From contig JAGLYT010000032.1 in NCBI GenBank assembly GCA_023132075.1, positions 1 through 10,193 of the forward strand: 10,193 bases of DNA. Reading direction: 5' to 3'. The position numbers and the translations under genes were made by a program. Positions 1 to 7,292 of the stretch are shown in pieces. How positions within the stretch are numbered: position 1 is the first letter of the stretch; each line of letters begins with the position of its first letter. Source of the stretch: a bacterium (GTDB taxonomy: Bacteria; CBDUZB01; JAGLHV01). The notes under the pieces are model-generated. The model was given only the letters and a program-made list of their open reading frames with translations, was not told where the DNA came from and made no database searches.

Positions 1-279
1 AACAACACATACAAATTCTGCAACTATTCTAAAATCATCATCCGATACATTTTCTAATATTATATCTTTAAACTCTTTATTGTCCGGAAATAAAATTATC
101 TTTTTGTGCTGCCATGTGCCATCTTTAAAATATTCCTTTTCACTTTTATATCTTTTGATGGTAAATTTTTGGTTCGTTTCCGGATCCGCTACTAACCGTG
201 ATTCCACGCTATTTATTCTTGTCAATGCAAGCCTAATTTGAAAAGAACCAGCGAAGACCTGACGCCCAGCTAATCTTTG
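1..279 (-). pseudogene. 5'-truncated S24/LexA-like peptidase domain, C-terminal half
   Basis: An open frame of 93 codons runs from just after a TAA (280-282) to the left edge without a stop. It reads as protein: it contains V-A-D-P-E-T, then F-T-I-K-R-Y-K-S-E-K, then W-Q-H-K-K-I-I-L-F-P-D-N, then F-R-I-V-A-E-F-V. This order matches the second half of S24 (LexA/repressor-type) peptidase domains, where the K of the [TV]-[VI]-K-R-Y segment is the catalytic lysine. Such domains with 'DPET-x(4)-TVKRY-SEK' also occur at the C-terminus of some DEAD-box helicase proteins, from memory of the family. The first half, with the G-x-S-M-x-P catalytic serine, is missing, because the preceding gene ends at 304. 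There is no in-frame ATG; TTG at 225 and GTG at 207 are the only alternative starts and lack a clear ribosome binding site. It is most likely a gene remnant, less likely a gene fragment with an unusual start. The 3' end lies outside the window. Confidence 0.6.
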
Positions 280-303
280 TTATCGTATACTTCACTTTAT
301 ATT

Positions 304-1791
304 TTATATTCGTTGAATCTTTGCTGTTCCATCTGTAATCTTTTCATCAATACAATCGTTAATCTCAGTAAATATACCTTTTAAAGGAGTATATTTATAC
401 TGGTCATTAATTAATTCTATTTTGTAACTGTCTTTTTTAGAACCATATTCAAAATTCAACTCGAAAACATCGTTTAACTCCGGTAATGGTATTTCTGAAC
501 GAGCCCGGCCTAAAGCTCTAAATATAGCCTTAGAACCATCTATTCCTAATAACTTAACATTTATGCTGTCCTTAGCAGCTTTTAGTGATGCTGTAAAATT
601 ATAAGTTACACTATGGTACACCTTTGTGGAAGTAAGACATAAAAATAATTGACTGCCCTTCCTAAGAAAAGTAAATTTCACCGAAGAATCAACCGGTTCT
701 AATTTTGCATTTTGATTATATTCCCTTTTATCCCCTGCAAATTCCCATATGAAACATTGTTTAGAAGCATTAAAGGCATTTACCGGCTTTTCATAAGTAT
801 CGGTCGACTTTTCAAAAAACCTAAAAGTAGAAAGCATTCGATTATAAATATCTTCAGGAAAAACTCCATTGCTGGTATGGTGTGCATCAAGTTTATATAA
901 AAAATTCGGTTCCTTCTTTATAAGGGTACTATCATTATTTCCGCTTGCGGCCCATATCTTAAACTGCAAAACCGGCATATTATTTATCCGACTATGTTTC
1001 ACATCGGAATAGCCATGAGGAGGATCTTTAGGATACTTAATTTTTGTTTCTGAAATTGGGTCGTAGACTTCATCCAGCCAATTTATGAAAGAGAGATCTG
1101 TTTTAATAATAGAAAGATAAAAAGCCGGAGAATGAATAGGTGTTTTTTTCCATTTCTTTTCAACGACCTCGATAATAAATTCACTTTTCCGGTTACTATC
1201 TACTTTAACTTCCTTAACCAAAAAATTTCCAGGATACTTTATTTCAAACCCAAACTCTTTATTTCTATAAGTTTTCCAATTGACAGTTACATCTTTAATT
1301 TGTTGGAAAGATTTCCTGATACCATCATAAACTTTTACTGCTTCCAGATTTTTATCAAAAAGACAAATCCAATTACTACCCGCAAGATTGTAATCACATT
1401 GAACCCCTGCACACTGGGGTAAATTTATTGCTATTCCAAATTTATCTTTTTCACCCCTTTTTGCCGGTCTTGGATCATCTATTCTATTAAGGAAAAGATA
1501 GTGTATACCTTTACTTTTCGCATCCATTTGCCAAGCAGCATTTTTGTATTGATTTTCTTCTTTAATTTCCCAATCAGGGGGGTACTTAAAAGTGAAATTT
1601 ACCTCTGGATTAGAATAAGTTTTCCAATCAATGATTTTATCTTTAGATATTTCTTTTGTTTCCTTAACTTTGTCTCCCCATACTACACAATCCTGCCAAG
1701 TTAAAATCCCGACCCCAAAAAATGTTACCGCGAAAATAATTACCAAAATGTTTTTTGAATTAGCGATTACTTTATTAATTTGTTGATTCAT
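304..1791 (-). CDS. Membrane-anchored protein with two 'WKTY-x-N' (PsbP-like) modules
   Basis: The protein has 495 residues. A short cytoplasmic-type N-terminus is followed by one hydrophobic helix (about 14-31), so it is probably a membrane-anchored protein facing outward. Two copies of a module start with W-K-T-Y-x-N (56-61 and 172-177) and continue into F-x-F/I-K-Y-P (68-71 and 183-187); each closes with a segment like 'R-K-S-F-Q-Q-I' (159-165) or 'L-S-T-F-R-F-F' (320-326). This pattern is typical of PsbP-like or DUF-type beta-rich lipoprotein modules common in uncultured bacteria; their biochemical role is unknown. Residues 340-495 form a third, beta-rich part that I do not recognise. Several cysteines (129, 132, 143, 346, 385, 480) suggest disulfides if exported. 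The ATG at 1791 is supported by AAAGG at 1800-1804, seven to eight bases upstream. It is separated from the TPR gene by 285 bases and probably has its own promoter. A function should not be assigned. Confidence 0.85.
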   Translation of the reverse strand: MNQQINKVIANSKNILVIIFAVTFFGVGILTWQDCVVWGDKVKETKEISKDKIIDWKTYSNPEVNFTFKYPPDWEIKEENQYKNAAWQMDAKSKGIHYLFLNRIDDPRPAKRGEKDKFGIAINLPQCAGVQCDYNLAGSNWICLFDKNLEAVKVYDGIRKSFQQIKDVTVNWKTYRNKEFGFEIKYPGNFLVKEVKVDSNRKSEFIIEVVEKKWKKTPIHSPAFYLSIIKTDLSFINWLDEVYDPISETKIKYPKDPPHGYSDVKHSRINNMPVLQFKIWAASGNNDSTLIKKEPNFLYKLDAHHTSNGVFPEDIYNRMLSTFRFFEKSTDTYEKPVNAFNASKQCFIWEFAGDKREYNQNAKLEPVDSSVKFTFLRKGSQLFLCLTSTKVYHSVTYNFTASLKAAKDSINVKLLGIDGSKAIFRALGRARSEIPLPELNDVFELNFEYGSKKDSYKIELINDQYKYTPLKGIFTEINDCIDEKITDGTAKIQRI

Positions 1792-1920
1792 CCGTTTATC
1801 CTTTCCGTATAAAAGGGAGCCTCTGCTTATTTAATCTCCCCCGGGTTAAAACCCATTCCAAACCCGCATTGGAACAAACCGTTATTTTTGAAGTTCACCA
1901 TCAAGCCATTTTAGATTTTA

Positions 1921-1936
1921 GGGGACATTGCGTCCC
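1921..1936. repeat. GGGAC/GTCCC palindrome, one half of an 11-bp inverted pair
   Basis: GGGAC and GTCCC pair around the loop ATTGC. The first 11 bases, GGGGACATTGC, recur in inverted orientation at 2084-2094, inside the last codons of the TPR gene. Motifs of the GGGAC...GTCCC type are often scattered between genes in uncultured bacteria and may be REP-like or remnants of small mobile elements; that reading is an inference. Confidence 0.45.
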
Positions 1937-1958
1937 TTAGGAACTAATTATTATTTAT

Positions 1959-1988
1959 GTTACTTCTGGTTCGTTTTTAGTTACTTCT
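1959..1988. repeat. Two direct copies of GTTACTTCT, 21 bp apart
   Basis: GTTACTTCT occurs at 1959-1967 and again at 1980-1988. A period of 21 bp is two helical turns, so both copies face the same side of the DNA, as repressor or activator half-sites often do. They lie about 170 bases upstream of the gene starting at 1791. This may be chance in AT-rich DNA. Confidence 0.25.
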
Positions 1989-2076
1989 TCCCCTCTTCTG
2001 TATAATTTGCTTATCCCACTCGAACTTGCTTTCAATTTAAACTAAGATAATCTATTTCTATCTACAATTAGTCAGG

Positions 2077-3924
2077 TTAGTATGCAATGTCCCCAACATT
2101 GTCCTTTTCTTTAATTTTCCAATCAAGGTTTAATCCCTTTTTATTATTCTCTTCACTCTCTTTTAAACTTTTTATGATATCTTTTATTTCATTTTTTTTT
2201 GCTTCATTTCCTTCCCAAGATTCTAGCCCTTTTTCAAATGATTGAATAGATTCTTTGTTCTTTACCTGTTTTTTATATGCTACTCCCAAATTATAGTAAG
2301 CTTCAGCAAAATCAGGTTTATATTTTATAGCTAGCTTATACTCCTTTATCGCTTTTTCTAATTTATCCTGAGCATCATATTTGATCCCTAAGTTATTATA
2401 GGTTGTAGCCAAATTATTATGAGCTTTAACAAAATCAGATTTATGTTTTATAGCTAATTTAAATTCTTTTATCGCTTCCACTGGTTTATTCTGCTCACCA
2501 TATGACGCCCCCAAATTATTATGAGCTTTAGCAAAATCAGGTTTATATTTTATTGCTAATTTAAATTCTTTTATCGCTTCTTCTAATTTACCCTGTTTGT
2601 AATATATAACACCTAAATTATTATGGGCTATAACAAAATTGGGTTTATATTTTATTGCTAACTTATATTCCTTTATCGCTTCTTCTGTCTTATTTTGTTT
2701 ATAATCATAAAGAAGTCCTAAATTATAATAAGCACTAGCAAGATCGCGCTTATATTGTATCGCTAATTTAAATTCTTCTATGGCCTTTGTTAGTTTATCG
2801 TTATTATAATAAATACCACCCAAATCATTATGCGCTTCGGCATAATCAGGTTTATGTTTTATTGCTAATTCATATCGCTTTATTGCTTCTTCAATTTTTT
2901 TATGGTTGACAGAAATTAGACCCATCTCATAATAAGATTTAGCAATATCTTCCTGATAAATATTTTTAAATATAAATTCCGCACAATCAAAAAAAGTTTC
3001 TTTACCTTTATAGTTTATATTGAAATATTTTTCATTATCTATACGAACGGTGACATTCCAGTTATTTTCAATATCAATAATATCTCCGTCCACATTATGA
3101 AATTTATATCCAAATATATTTTTTAAATAACCACATTTTTTAAAATAATTCACAACTTCATTTAAAGATAAACCCATTGGTTTAATATACATATCTGGTT
3201 CTGATTTCTTATTATCGATTTCCATTTTTTTAGATAAATTTACAGTAATTATTTTAGTATATATATCTAGTTCTGATTTCTTATTATCGATTTCCATTTT
3301 TTTAGGTAAATTTACAGTAATTATTTTAGTATTTATATCTGGTTCTGATTTCCTATTATCTATTTCGAAACTATTAGCCGAAGGGTTTTTTTCATCTACT
3401 GGTTCCCCTTCCAACATTGCAAGGTTTTTCTTATTGCTTTCAATAATTTTATAAATTTCATCTCTAATATGATTAGTAAACGCTTCATTTGTAAAACCTG
3501 TATTCTTTTTAAAACTCTCGGAAAGAGAAGAAAAGCCAATTAATACACAATCTTTTTGTAACTTGTCTATACAAATTAAAATAAAAACTATAAAAAATAA
3601 AACAATTATTACATCTATTACACTTTTTATATAAATTATTAATAATAAGACTATCCACAAAAGAAATGAAACAAATAATATCTGTTTTATGAAATTTATC
3701 TTAATGAATATTAATCCCAAAATTAGTATAAAAGTAATAATTATTTTTAACACATTTTTATTTTTTATCTCTTTTATTATTTTATCCATTTTAATAATTA
3801 ACTGAAAAATCTGTTTTATTCCTTTAAGCAACTCTATTTTTATCCAACGGAGTAAAACAAATAATTTCTCTGCTATCCTCTTTTTCATTTTATTAATATA
3901 CCTATATATTACTTTCATTTTCAT
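2077..3924 (-). CDS. Membrane-anchored TPR-repeat protein
   Basis: The protein has 615 residues. A basic, amphipathic N-terminus (1-56) precedes three hydrophobic helices (about 57-77, 79-98 and 101-120). Then comes F-T-N-E-A-F-T-N-H-I-R-D-E-I (144-157), a 24-residue tandem duplication (187-245), and a small alpha/beta part (about 246-325) with 'V-T-V-R-I' at 291-295. From 328 to 573 there are seven TPR units of about 34 residues with the usual W/N-L-G-x-x-Y...A-I-x-x-Y/F-x-x-A-I pattern; the third is one residue longer and the sixth has a seven-residue insertion. This order (membrane anchor, 'GFT-x-E...D-E-I' segment, 'L-T-V-R-I'-like domain, TPRs) matches a group of bacterial TPR proteins known to me only as uncharacterised. 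TPRs bind other proteins, so a scaffold at the membrane is likely. The start is uncertain: ATGs at 3924, 3918 and 3888 are in frame and none has a clear ribosome binding site. It follows the Mrr-like gene after 68 bases. Confidence 0.85.
   Translation of the reverse strand: MKMKVIYRYINKMKKRIAEKLFVLLRWIKIELLKGIKQIFQLIIKMDKIIKEIKNKNVLKIIITFILILGLIFIKINFIKQILFVSFLLWIVLLLIIYIKSVIDVIIVLFFIVFILICIDKLQKDCVLIGFSSLSESFKKNTGFTNEAFTNHIRDEIYKIIESNKKNLAMLEGEPVDEKNPSANSFEIDNRKSEPDINTKIITVNLPKKMEIDNKKSELDIYTKIITVNLSKKMEIDNKKSEPDMYIKPMGLSLNEVVNYFKKCGYLKNIFGYKFHNVDGDIIDIENNWNVTVRIDNEKYFNINYKGKETFFDCAEFIFKNIYQEDIAKSYYEMGLISVNHKKIEEAIKRYELAIKHKPDYAEAHNDLGGIYYNNDKLTKAIEEFKLAIQYKRDLASAYYNLGLLYDYKQNKTEEAIKEYKLAIKYKPNFVIAHNNLGVIYYKQGKLEEAIKEFKLAIKYKPDFAKAHNNLGASYGEQNKPVEAIKEFKLAIKHKSDFVKAHNNLATTYNNLGIKYDAQDKLEKAIKEYKLAIKYKPDFAEAYYNLGVAYKKQVKNKESIQSFEKGLESWEGNEAKKNEIKDIIKSLKESEENNKKGLNLDWKIKEKDNVGDIAY
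2206..2943 (-). repeat. TPR-coding array of about seven 102-bp units
   Basis: The DNA itself is repetitive here: on the plus strand phrases such as AAATTATTATGAGCTTTAGC and TTTATATTTTATTGCTAATT return about every 102 bases. The high nucleotide similarity between neighbouring units suggests recent unit duplication or gene conversion rather than only old protein repeats. Confidence 0.7.
3191..3366 (-). repeat. 72-bp in-frame tandem repeat, about 2.4 copies
   Basis: Copies begin at 3191, 3263 and 3335, exactly 72 bp apart, with only a few mismatches; the third is partial. Each full copy encodes 24 residues of the form E-I-D-N-[KR]-K-S-E-[PL]-D-...-K-I-I-T-V-N-L-[PS]-K-K-M. The repeat lies in the linker between the membrane anchor and the soluble domains and keeps the frame, so it lengthens the linker. 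Confidence 0.9.
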
Positions 3925-3949
3925 ACAATAAAAATCTTTGTATTAATCA

Positions 3950-3989
3950 CAGATAAAGGAAACAGATAAAAACTCTATTTCTTTTTATC
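3950..3989 (-). repeat. CAGATAAA direct repeat and 8-bp AT-rich hairpin after the Mrr-like gene
   Basis: CAGATAAA occurs at 3950-3957 and 3963-3970. Overlapping it, GATAAAAA (3965-3972) and TTTTTATC (3982-3989) form an 8-bp inverted repeat with a nine-base loop. In the direction of transcription the hairpin comes 3 bases after the stop codon of the Mrr-like gene and is followed by TGTTTCCTTT. It could be a weak terminator, but the stem has almost no GC pairs. Confidence 0.3.
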
Positions 3990-3992
3990 CCC

Positions 3993-4985
3993 TTATGCTG
4001 GCCAATAAAGTTTTTTTAACGGAATTAAAGTCATTATATCGTTATCGACTTTATCATAATTTTCTATTAGCAATTCTGTTAATGAATCTATATCTATTAA
4101 AGTAATAGGGATATTTGAACGTTCTGCTTCATATCTTGCATCCTTACTGAAACCGCCAGTTGATACATATAATCCTCTATCACTAGAAGTTAGTCCGCCA
4201 ATAAAACTTCTTAATTGATTAGAACCTATAGTTCCTGCTCTATGTTTTACTTCAACTTTAATTCTTGGCTGTTCTAAACCCAATCCATCCGGAGAAGCAA
4301 TAACATCAACCCCTCTATCTGCCCCTCTTGCAGAAACTCTCGTCTTATATCCCATTGCTCTTAATATTCCAGCAACTAATTCTTGCATCTCTTCCCAATC
4401 AAGCGTTAGTATTTTATCTTTAATAAATTCATATCCCTGTTCAATTACATCATCTCTTAACACTGCAATTTCCGGCTCTTCTGGTGATATTTCATCTTTT
4501 TTAATTTTATTCCCTTTTAACAATTCTAAAAATTCTTTTGTAGCATTGTTATTTAGTAAAAACAAGGTCATAATTGCACCTATTGTATTTTTTGTAGAAA
4601 CAGACAAGATGTCTCTTTCGACTTCTCCCTTCCATGATACTTCTCGAATATGATTATAATCTTTTATCTGATTGGACTTATATTTATAATCAGATTTTAT
4701 CTCTCCAATATGGTATATTCTTTTTTCAGGATTGTATGTAATCACAGAGTCCCCAACTTTTATTTCACTTCTAAATCTATAGATTTGTCCAATCGACATT
4801 TGTTGTTTTCCTTGACTTTTCCCTGGATAAACTGAACGATATAGCTCTTTAATTTTTTCTTTTCCATCTATTTCTGCCAAATCCCCTAATTCATTCCATC
4901 CTATTGCCACACATTTTTTTTCAATAAATTCATCAACTAAATATGCAGCTCTTCCTGCTCTCACCATCCACATTTTAATGCTCAT
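3993..4985 (-). CDS. Mrr-type restriction endonuclease with N-terminal PUA/EVE-like domain
   Basis: The protein has 330 residues. Residues 1-145 look like a PUA/EVE-type domain: W-M-V-R-A-G (6-11), V-A-I-G-W (26-30), G-D-S-V-I-T-Y (78-84) and Y-H-I-G-E-I (91-96). In related restriction enzymes such domains recognise modified bases. Residues 195-310 are the Mrr catalytic domain of the PD-(D/E)XK fold. G-A-D-R-G-V-D (221-227) supplies the aspartate (D227), V-E-V-K (244-247) supplies E245 and K247, Q257 lies in S-N-Q-L, and S-T-G-G-F-S (275-280) is the conserved segment after the core. All catalytic positions seem intact. The expected role is cleavage of foreign, probably modified, DNA. The ATG at 4985 has GGAG seven bases upstream; this site begins at the stop codon of the deaminase gene, so the two are almost certainly co-transcribed and possibly translationally coupled. 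There is no methyltransferase nearby, as expected for a modification-dependent or Mrr-type enzyme. The exact target cannot be read from the sequence. Confidence 0.88.
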   Translation of the reverse strand: MSIKMWMVRAGRAAYLVDEFIEKKCVAIGWNELGDLAEIDGKEKIKELYRSVYPGKSQGKQQMSIGQIYRFRSEIKVGDSVITYNPEKRIYHIGEIKSDYKYKSNQIKDYNHIREVSWKGEVERDILSVSTKNTIGAIMTLFLLNNNATKEFLELLKGNKIKKDEISPEEPEIAVLRDDVIEQGYEFIKDKILTLDWEEMQELVAGILRAMGYKTRVSARGADRGVDVIASPDGLGLEQPRIKVEVKHRAGTIGSNQLRSFIGGLTSSDRGLYVSTGGFSKDARYEAERSNIPITLIDIDSLTELLIENYDKVDNDIMTLIPLKKLYWPA

Positions 4986-4996
4986 TGTGTTCTCCT

Positions 4997-7228
4997 TTAA
5001 TACTCATATCTTTCTAGCAAGTTATTGAGTTCTAATTCTTGCCATTCTTTTTGATCATAAACCGGTTTAAACAATTTAAAATATCCCAATGGTTTAACCC
5101 CCTCAAAATGTCTCAATGCAACTTTCTCTTGTCCATCTTGTAAAAACATCTCGGACAGCTCTGCAGGATATGGATCATCATAGATTATTTCTGTCATCCC
5201 AACTTGTAGAATTTTCCGAGCACATAAAGGACAAGGATAAGTAGTAATATAAATTTTTGCTCCTTTTAAACCCATCCCACCTCTACGTGCACTCTGTAAA
5301 ATAGCATTTTCTTCTGCGTGAAGAGCCCGACAATTCTCTATTTTTTTCTGGTATATTTCATTAATCTCTTTGAATGGAAACTTATTTCCCATCACCTTTT
5401 TACATTTTTTCTCAAATTTTTTTATAGAAAACAATTCATTAAAACACACACAATGTTCATCAGGAATCTTTTTGTCTTCATTAAATCCATAAATTTTTCT
5501 TATCCATTCTTTGATTCCTTCTTTAATCTCCTTTCTATTACTTTCCTCTGTCTCCTTCTTTAAAAGACACTCTACATATCTTTGGAATATAGTTTCTTCT
5601 AAATCCTTTATTTCAATTAATCCACAACTCAAATGTCCTTCTCCCACATCATTCCACCCAGCACCGATTATATAGCCCTCTTTGTCTACAATTACAGCTC
5701 CCACCTGTCTGCTTATACAATTTGATTTCATTGCTAAAGCATAAGCCTGATTCATCAAGTGTTCATCATCGTTAGGTTTTGTACAACCTTTATCTATTAT
5801 AAGAGCAAAATATTTTAGAATTTTCCTTTTAAAATCTTCATCTCTATATTCCCTATTTTTTTTTCTTTCTTCTTCGGAAAATTTTTTTTCTAATTCTTCT
5901 TCTGCTACATAATTATTTATTGAGATATCGGCTAACCTGTTACATAAAGTTACGTTTTGTTTATACAGCAAATCTACTGCTTTTACATCTTTACCACTAT
6001 CTCTCTCATCCATTTTTTTAAAAATTTTTTCCTCGATTGTTTCATTTTTTTCTTTCAACCTGTTTAATCTAATTTCTTCAGGAGCAAAAATTGATACCAA
6101 ATAGAAATTTATAAATTGTTTTCTAAGGTATAGTATCTCATGGGGATTTCTTAAACTATTTATCAAAAACACCTTGTGGTTTCCTTTTTTACTAAGTAAA
6201 CTAATTATATTTTTAACATCTCTAACTAATTCATATCTAGTATCTTCCTTTTCTTTTACCAATTTCTTATTAATTACATTTTTATTTTCGTAAGTCTTTT
6301 GATAATCATAAGGATTACCACACTTTCTAATATTATCACCAAAATCTTGCATTAATTCTATACATTTACCCGGGCCTAATGACTTATACAAATCTCCTTT
6401 AATTTCTCTTATTTTTTTGACAATAAATTTTGTTATTTTTTTTATACTCTCTATCTCTTCCTTTTGTGGCTGACAAATTTTTCCATACCACTCCTTAAGA
6501 GTTTTATATTTACAATCTTGTTGCTTAATTTCATTATTTATACAGTTTATAATAGTTTCTACTTTTGTAATAAAAAAATTTTCTACCTTTTTTTTATCAT
6601 TTTTATCGTTTTTATGAATTTCAACCAATAATTTCTTTAAATTATCATCGGTATAGTTGAATAAAACTTTAAAAATAATAATATCAGATACTGTTATTGT
6701 CCTAAAGTGATGTTGTTTATTATCTTTATTAACAAACATCGCTAATTTACTGGTCTCATCATCTAAAGCATTTAAAGCTTCTCTTTGCTCCAATAATACC
6801 TTTACTTCAGAAAAAATACATTGTTTAAAATATTCTATAGTTTCTTTATTTAAATTTAATTTAGTGCATTTATTATTTTTCATAAAATGGCTTATTGCTT
6901 CTTTTTTTTCAAAACAATGAAATATTCTATTTTTTATAATTTTAAGTTTATTTTTTCTTATCTCTGCATCGGAAATTTGCAAATAATTCTCTAACTCTTC
7001 TATTAATTTATAAAAATCATATATTTCTTTTTCTATGTTTGCAAAATCTATTTTCCCTTTTTTTTCTCCTTCATTCCCATTAAAATAACCATTTTCCTCA
7101 AGATAGTCTATCAAGTTTATTTTTGCCTTTTTTTCTTTGGGAAAATTATTAAAAAATTCTGCAAAAGTAGTGCACCCACTACCAAGAGAACCTGTAAGAC
7201 CTATAACAATAATGTCAGATTTATCCAT
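4997..7228 (-). CDS. avcD: AvcD-like anti-phage dCTP/dCMP deaminase (P-loop plus deaminase)
   Basis: The protein has 743 residues from the ATG at 7228. An N-terminal P-loop, G-L-T-G-S-L-G-S-G-C-T-T (10-21), a later V-F-L-I-N-S-L-R-N-P-H-E segment (353-364) and L-A-D-I-S-I-N-N (432-439) resemble a nucleotide-kinase-like NTPase domain. The C-terminal part (about 480-725) is a zinc-dependent deaminase: S-R-Q-V-G-A (506-511), G-W-N-D (524-527) for substrate binding, H-A-E (637-639) with the zinc histidine and catalytic glutamate, and P-C-P-L-C (665-669) with two zinc cysteines. The ending F-E-G-V-K-P-x-x-Y matches the AvcD family. Known AvcD proteins deaminate dCTP and dCMP on phage infection, starving phage replication. 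They have about 530 residues; here the extra length is a charged, helical stretch between the P-loop and residue 350, plus a long insert (about 545-630) in the deaminase. It is the central gene of a likely defence island, followed by the Mrr-like gene after 11 bases. Substrate and trigger are inferred from the family. Confidence 0.85.
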   Translation of the reverse strand: MDKSDIIVIGLTGSLGSGCTTFAEFFNNFPKEKKAKINLIDYLEENGYFNGNEGEKKGKIDFANIEKEIYDFYKLIEELENYLQISDAEIRKNKLKIIKNRIFHCFEKKEAISHFMKNNKCTKLNLNKETIEYFKQCIFSEVKVLLEQREALNALDDETSKLAMFVNKDNKQHHFRTITVSDIIIFKVLFNYTDDNLKKLLVEIHKNDKNDKKKVENFFITKVETIINCINNEIKQQDCKYKTLKEWYGKICQPQKEEIESIKKITKFIVKKIREIKGDLYKSLGPGKCIELMQDFGDNIRKCGNPYDYQKTYENKNVINKKLVKEKEDTRYELVRDVKNIISLLSKKGNHKVFLINSLRNPHEILYLRKQFINFYLVSIFAPEEIRLNRLKEKNETIEEKIFKKMDERDSGKDVKAVDLLYKQNVTLCNRLADISINNYVAEEELEKKFSEEERKKNREYRDEDFKRKILKYFALIIDKGCTKPNDDEHLMNQAYALAMKSNCISRQVGAVIVDKEGYIIGAGWNDVGEGHLSCGLIEIKDLEETIFQRYVECLLKKETEESNRKEIKEGIKEWIRKIYGFNEDKKIPDEHCVCFNELFSIKKFEKKCKKVMGNKFPFKEINEIYQKKIENCRALHAEENAILQSARRGGMGLKGAKIYITTYPCPLCARKILQVGMTEIIYDDPYPAELSEMFLQDGQEKVALRHFEGVKPLGYFKLFKPVYDQKEWQELELNNLLERYEY

Positions 7229-7233
7229 ATTAT

Positions 7234-7238
7234 CCTCC
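7234..7238 (-). promoter_or_regulatory. GGAGG ribosome binding site that sets the deaminase start
   Basis: On the minus strand GGAGG lies five bases before the ATG at 7228. A longer frame beginning with TTG at 7240 would place the start codon on top of this site, so the ATG is the better start and the protein has 743 residues. Confidence 0.85.
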
Positions 7239-7262
7239 AAATACTAATTCTTGATCTTTAAT

Positions 7263-7288
7263 AAAAGCAGGGTCAATTCCCTGTTTTT
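7263..7288 (-). terminator. Hairpin with flanking A and T runs between the orphan gene and the deaminase
   Basis: CAGGG and CCCTG (7268-7272 and 7279-7283) pair around a six-base loop and are flanked by A and T runs that extend the stem, so it looks like a bidirectional intrinsic terminator. In the minus direction it starts 4 bases after the 500-residue gene's stop codon and reads CCCTGCTTTTATT. It leaves about 35 bases before the deaminase ATG. Partial termination here, or a promoter further up inside the orphan gene, would uncouple the two genes. The stem has three strong GC pairs per arm. Confidence 0.6.
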
Positions 7289-7292
7289 TATT

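Larger units (their letters stand above)
1792..2076. other. Intergenic region with several short inverted and direct repeats
   Basis: This 285-base gap between the TPR gene and the downstream membrane protein has no convincing gene on either strand. It holds small inverted repeats: GGGAG/CTCCC (1815-1819 and 1836-1840), GGGTT/AACCC (1843-1847 and 1850-1854), TTCCAA/TTGGAA (1856-1861 and 1869-1874) and GGGAC/GTCCC (1922-1926 and 1932-1936). The first three lie in the likely leader of the gene that starts at 1791 and could fold in its mRNA. A promoter for that gene should be here, but no pair of hexamers with good spacing stands out; the minus strand has a TATACA-like hexamer near 1998-2003 without a matching -35. 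Confidence 0.4.

Noticed and set aside
1132-1704. Plus-strand open frames inside the 495-residue gene
   Set aside because: They are antisense shadows of a minus-strand gene with clear domain repeats, and their translations are low-complexity (F, I, L rich) without recognisable motifs.
2206-2943. Possible CRISPR array because of regularly spaced repeats
   Set aside because: The period of about 102 bp is that of 34-residue TPR units in an open frame; there are no short identical repeats separated by unique spacers.
5318-5563. Plus-strand open frame inside the deaminase gene
   Set aside because: It overlaps the conserved H-A-E region on the opposite strand and has a phenylalanine-rich translation typical of antisense to lysine/glutamate-rich codons.
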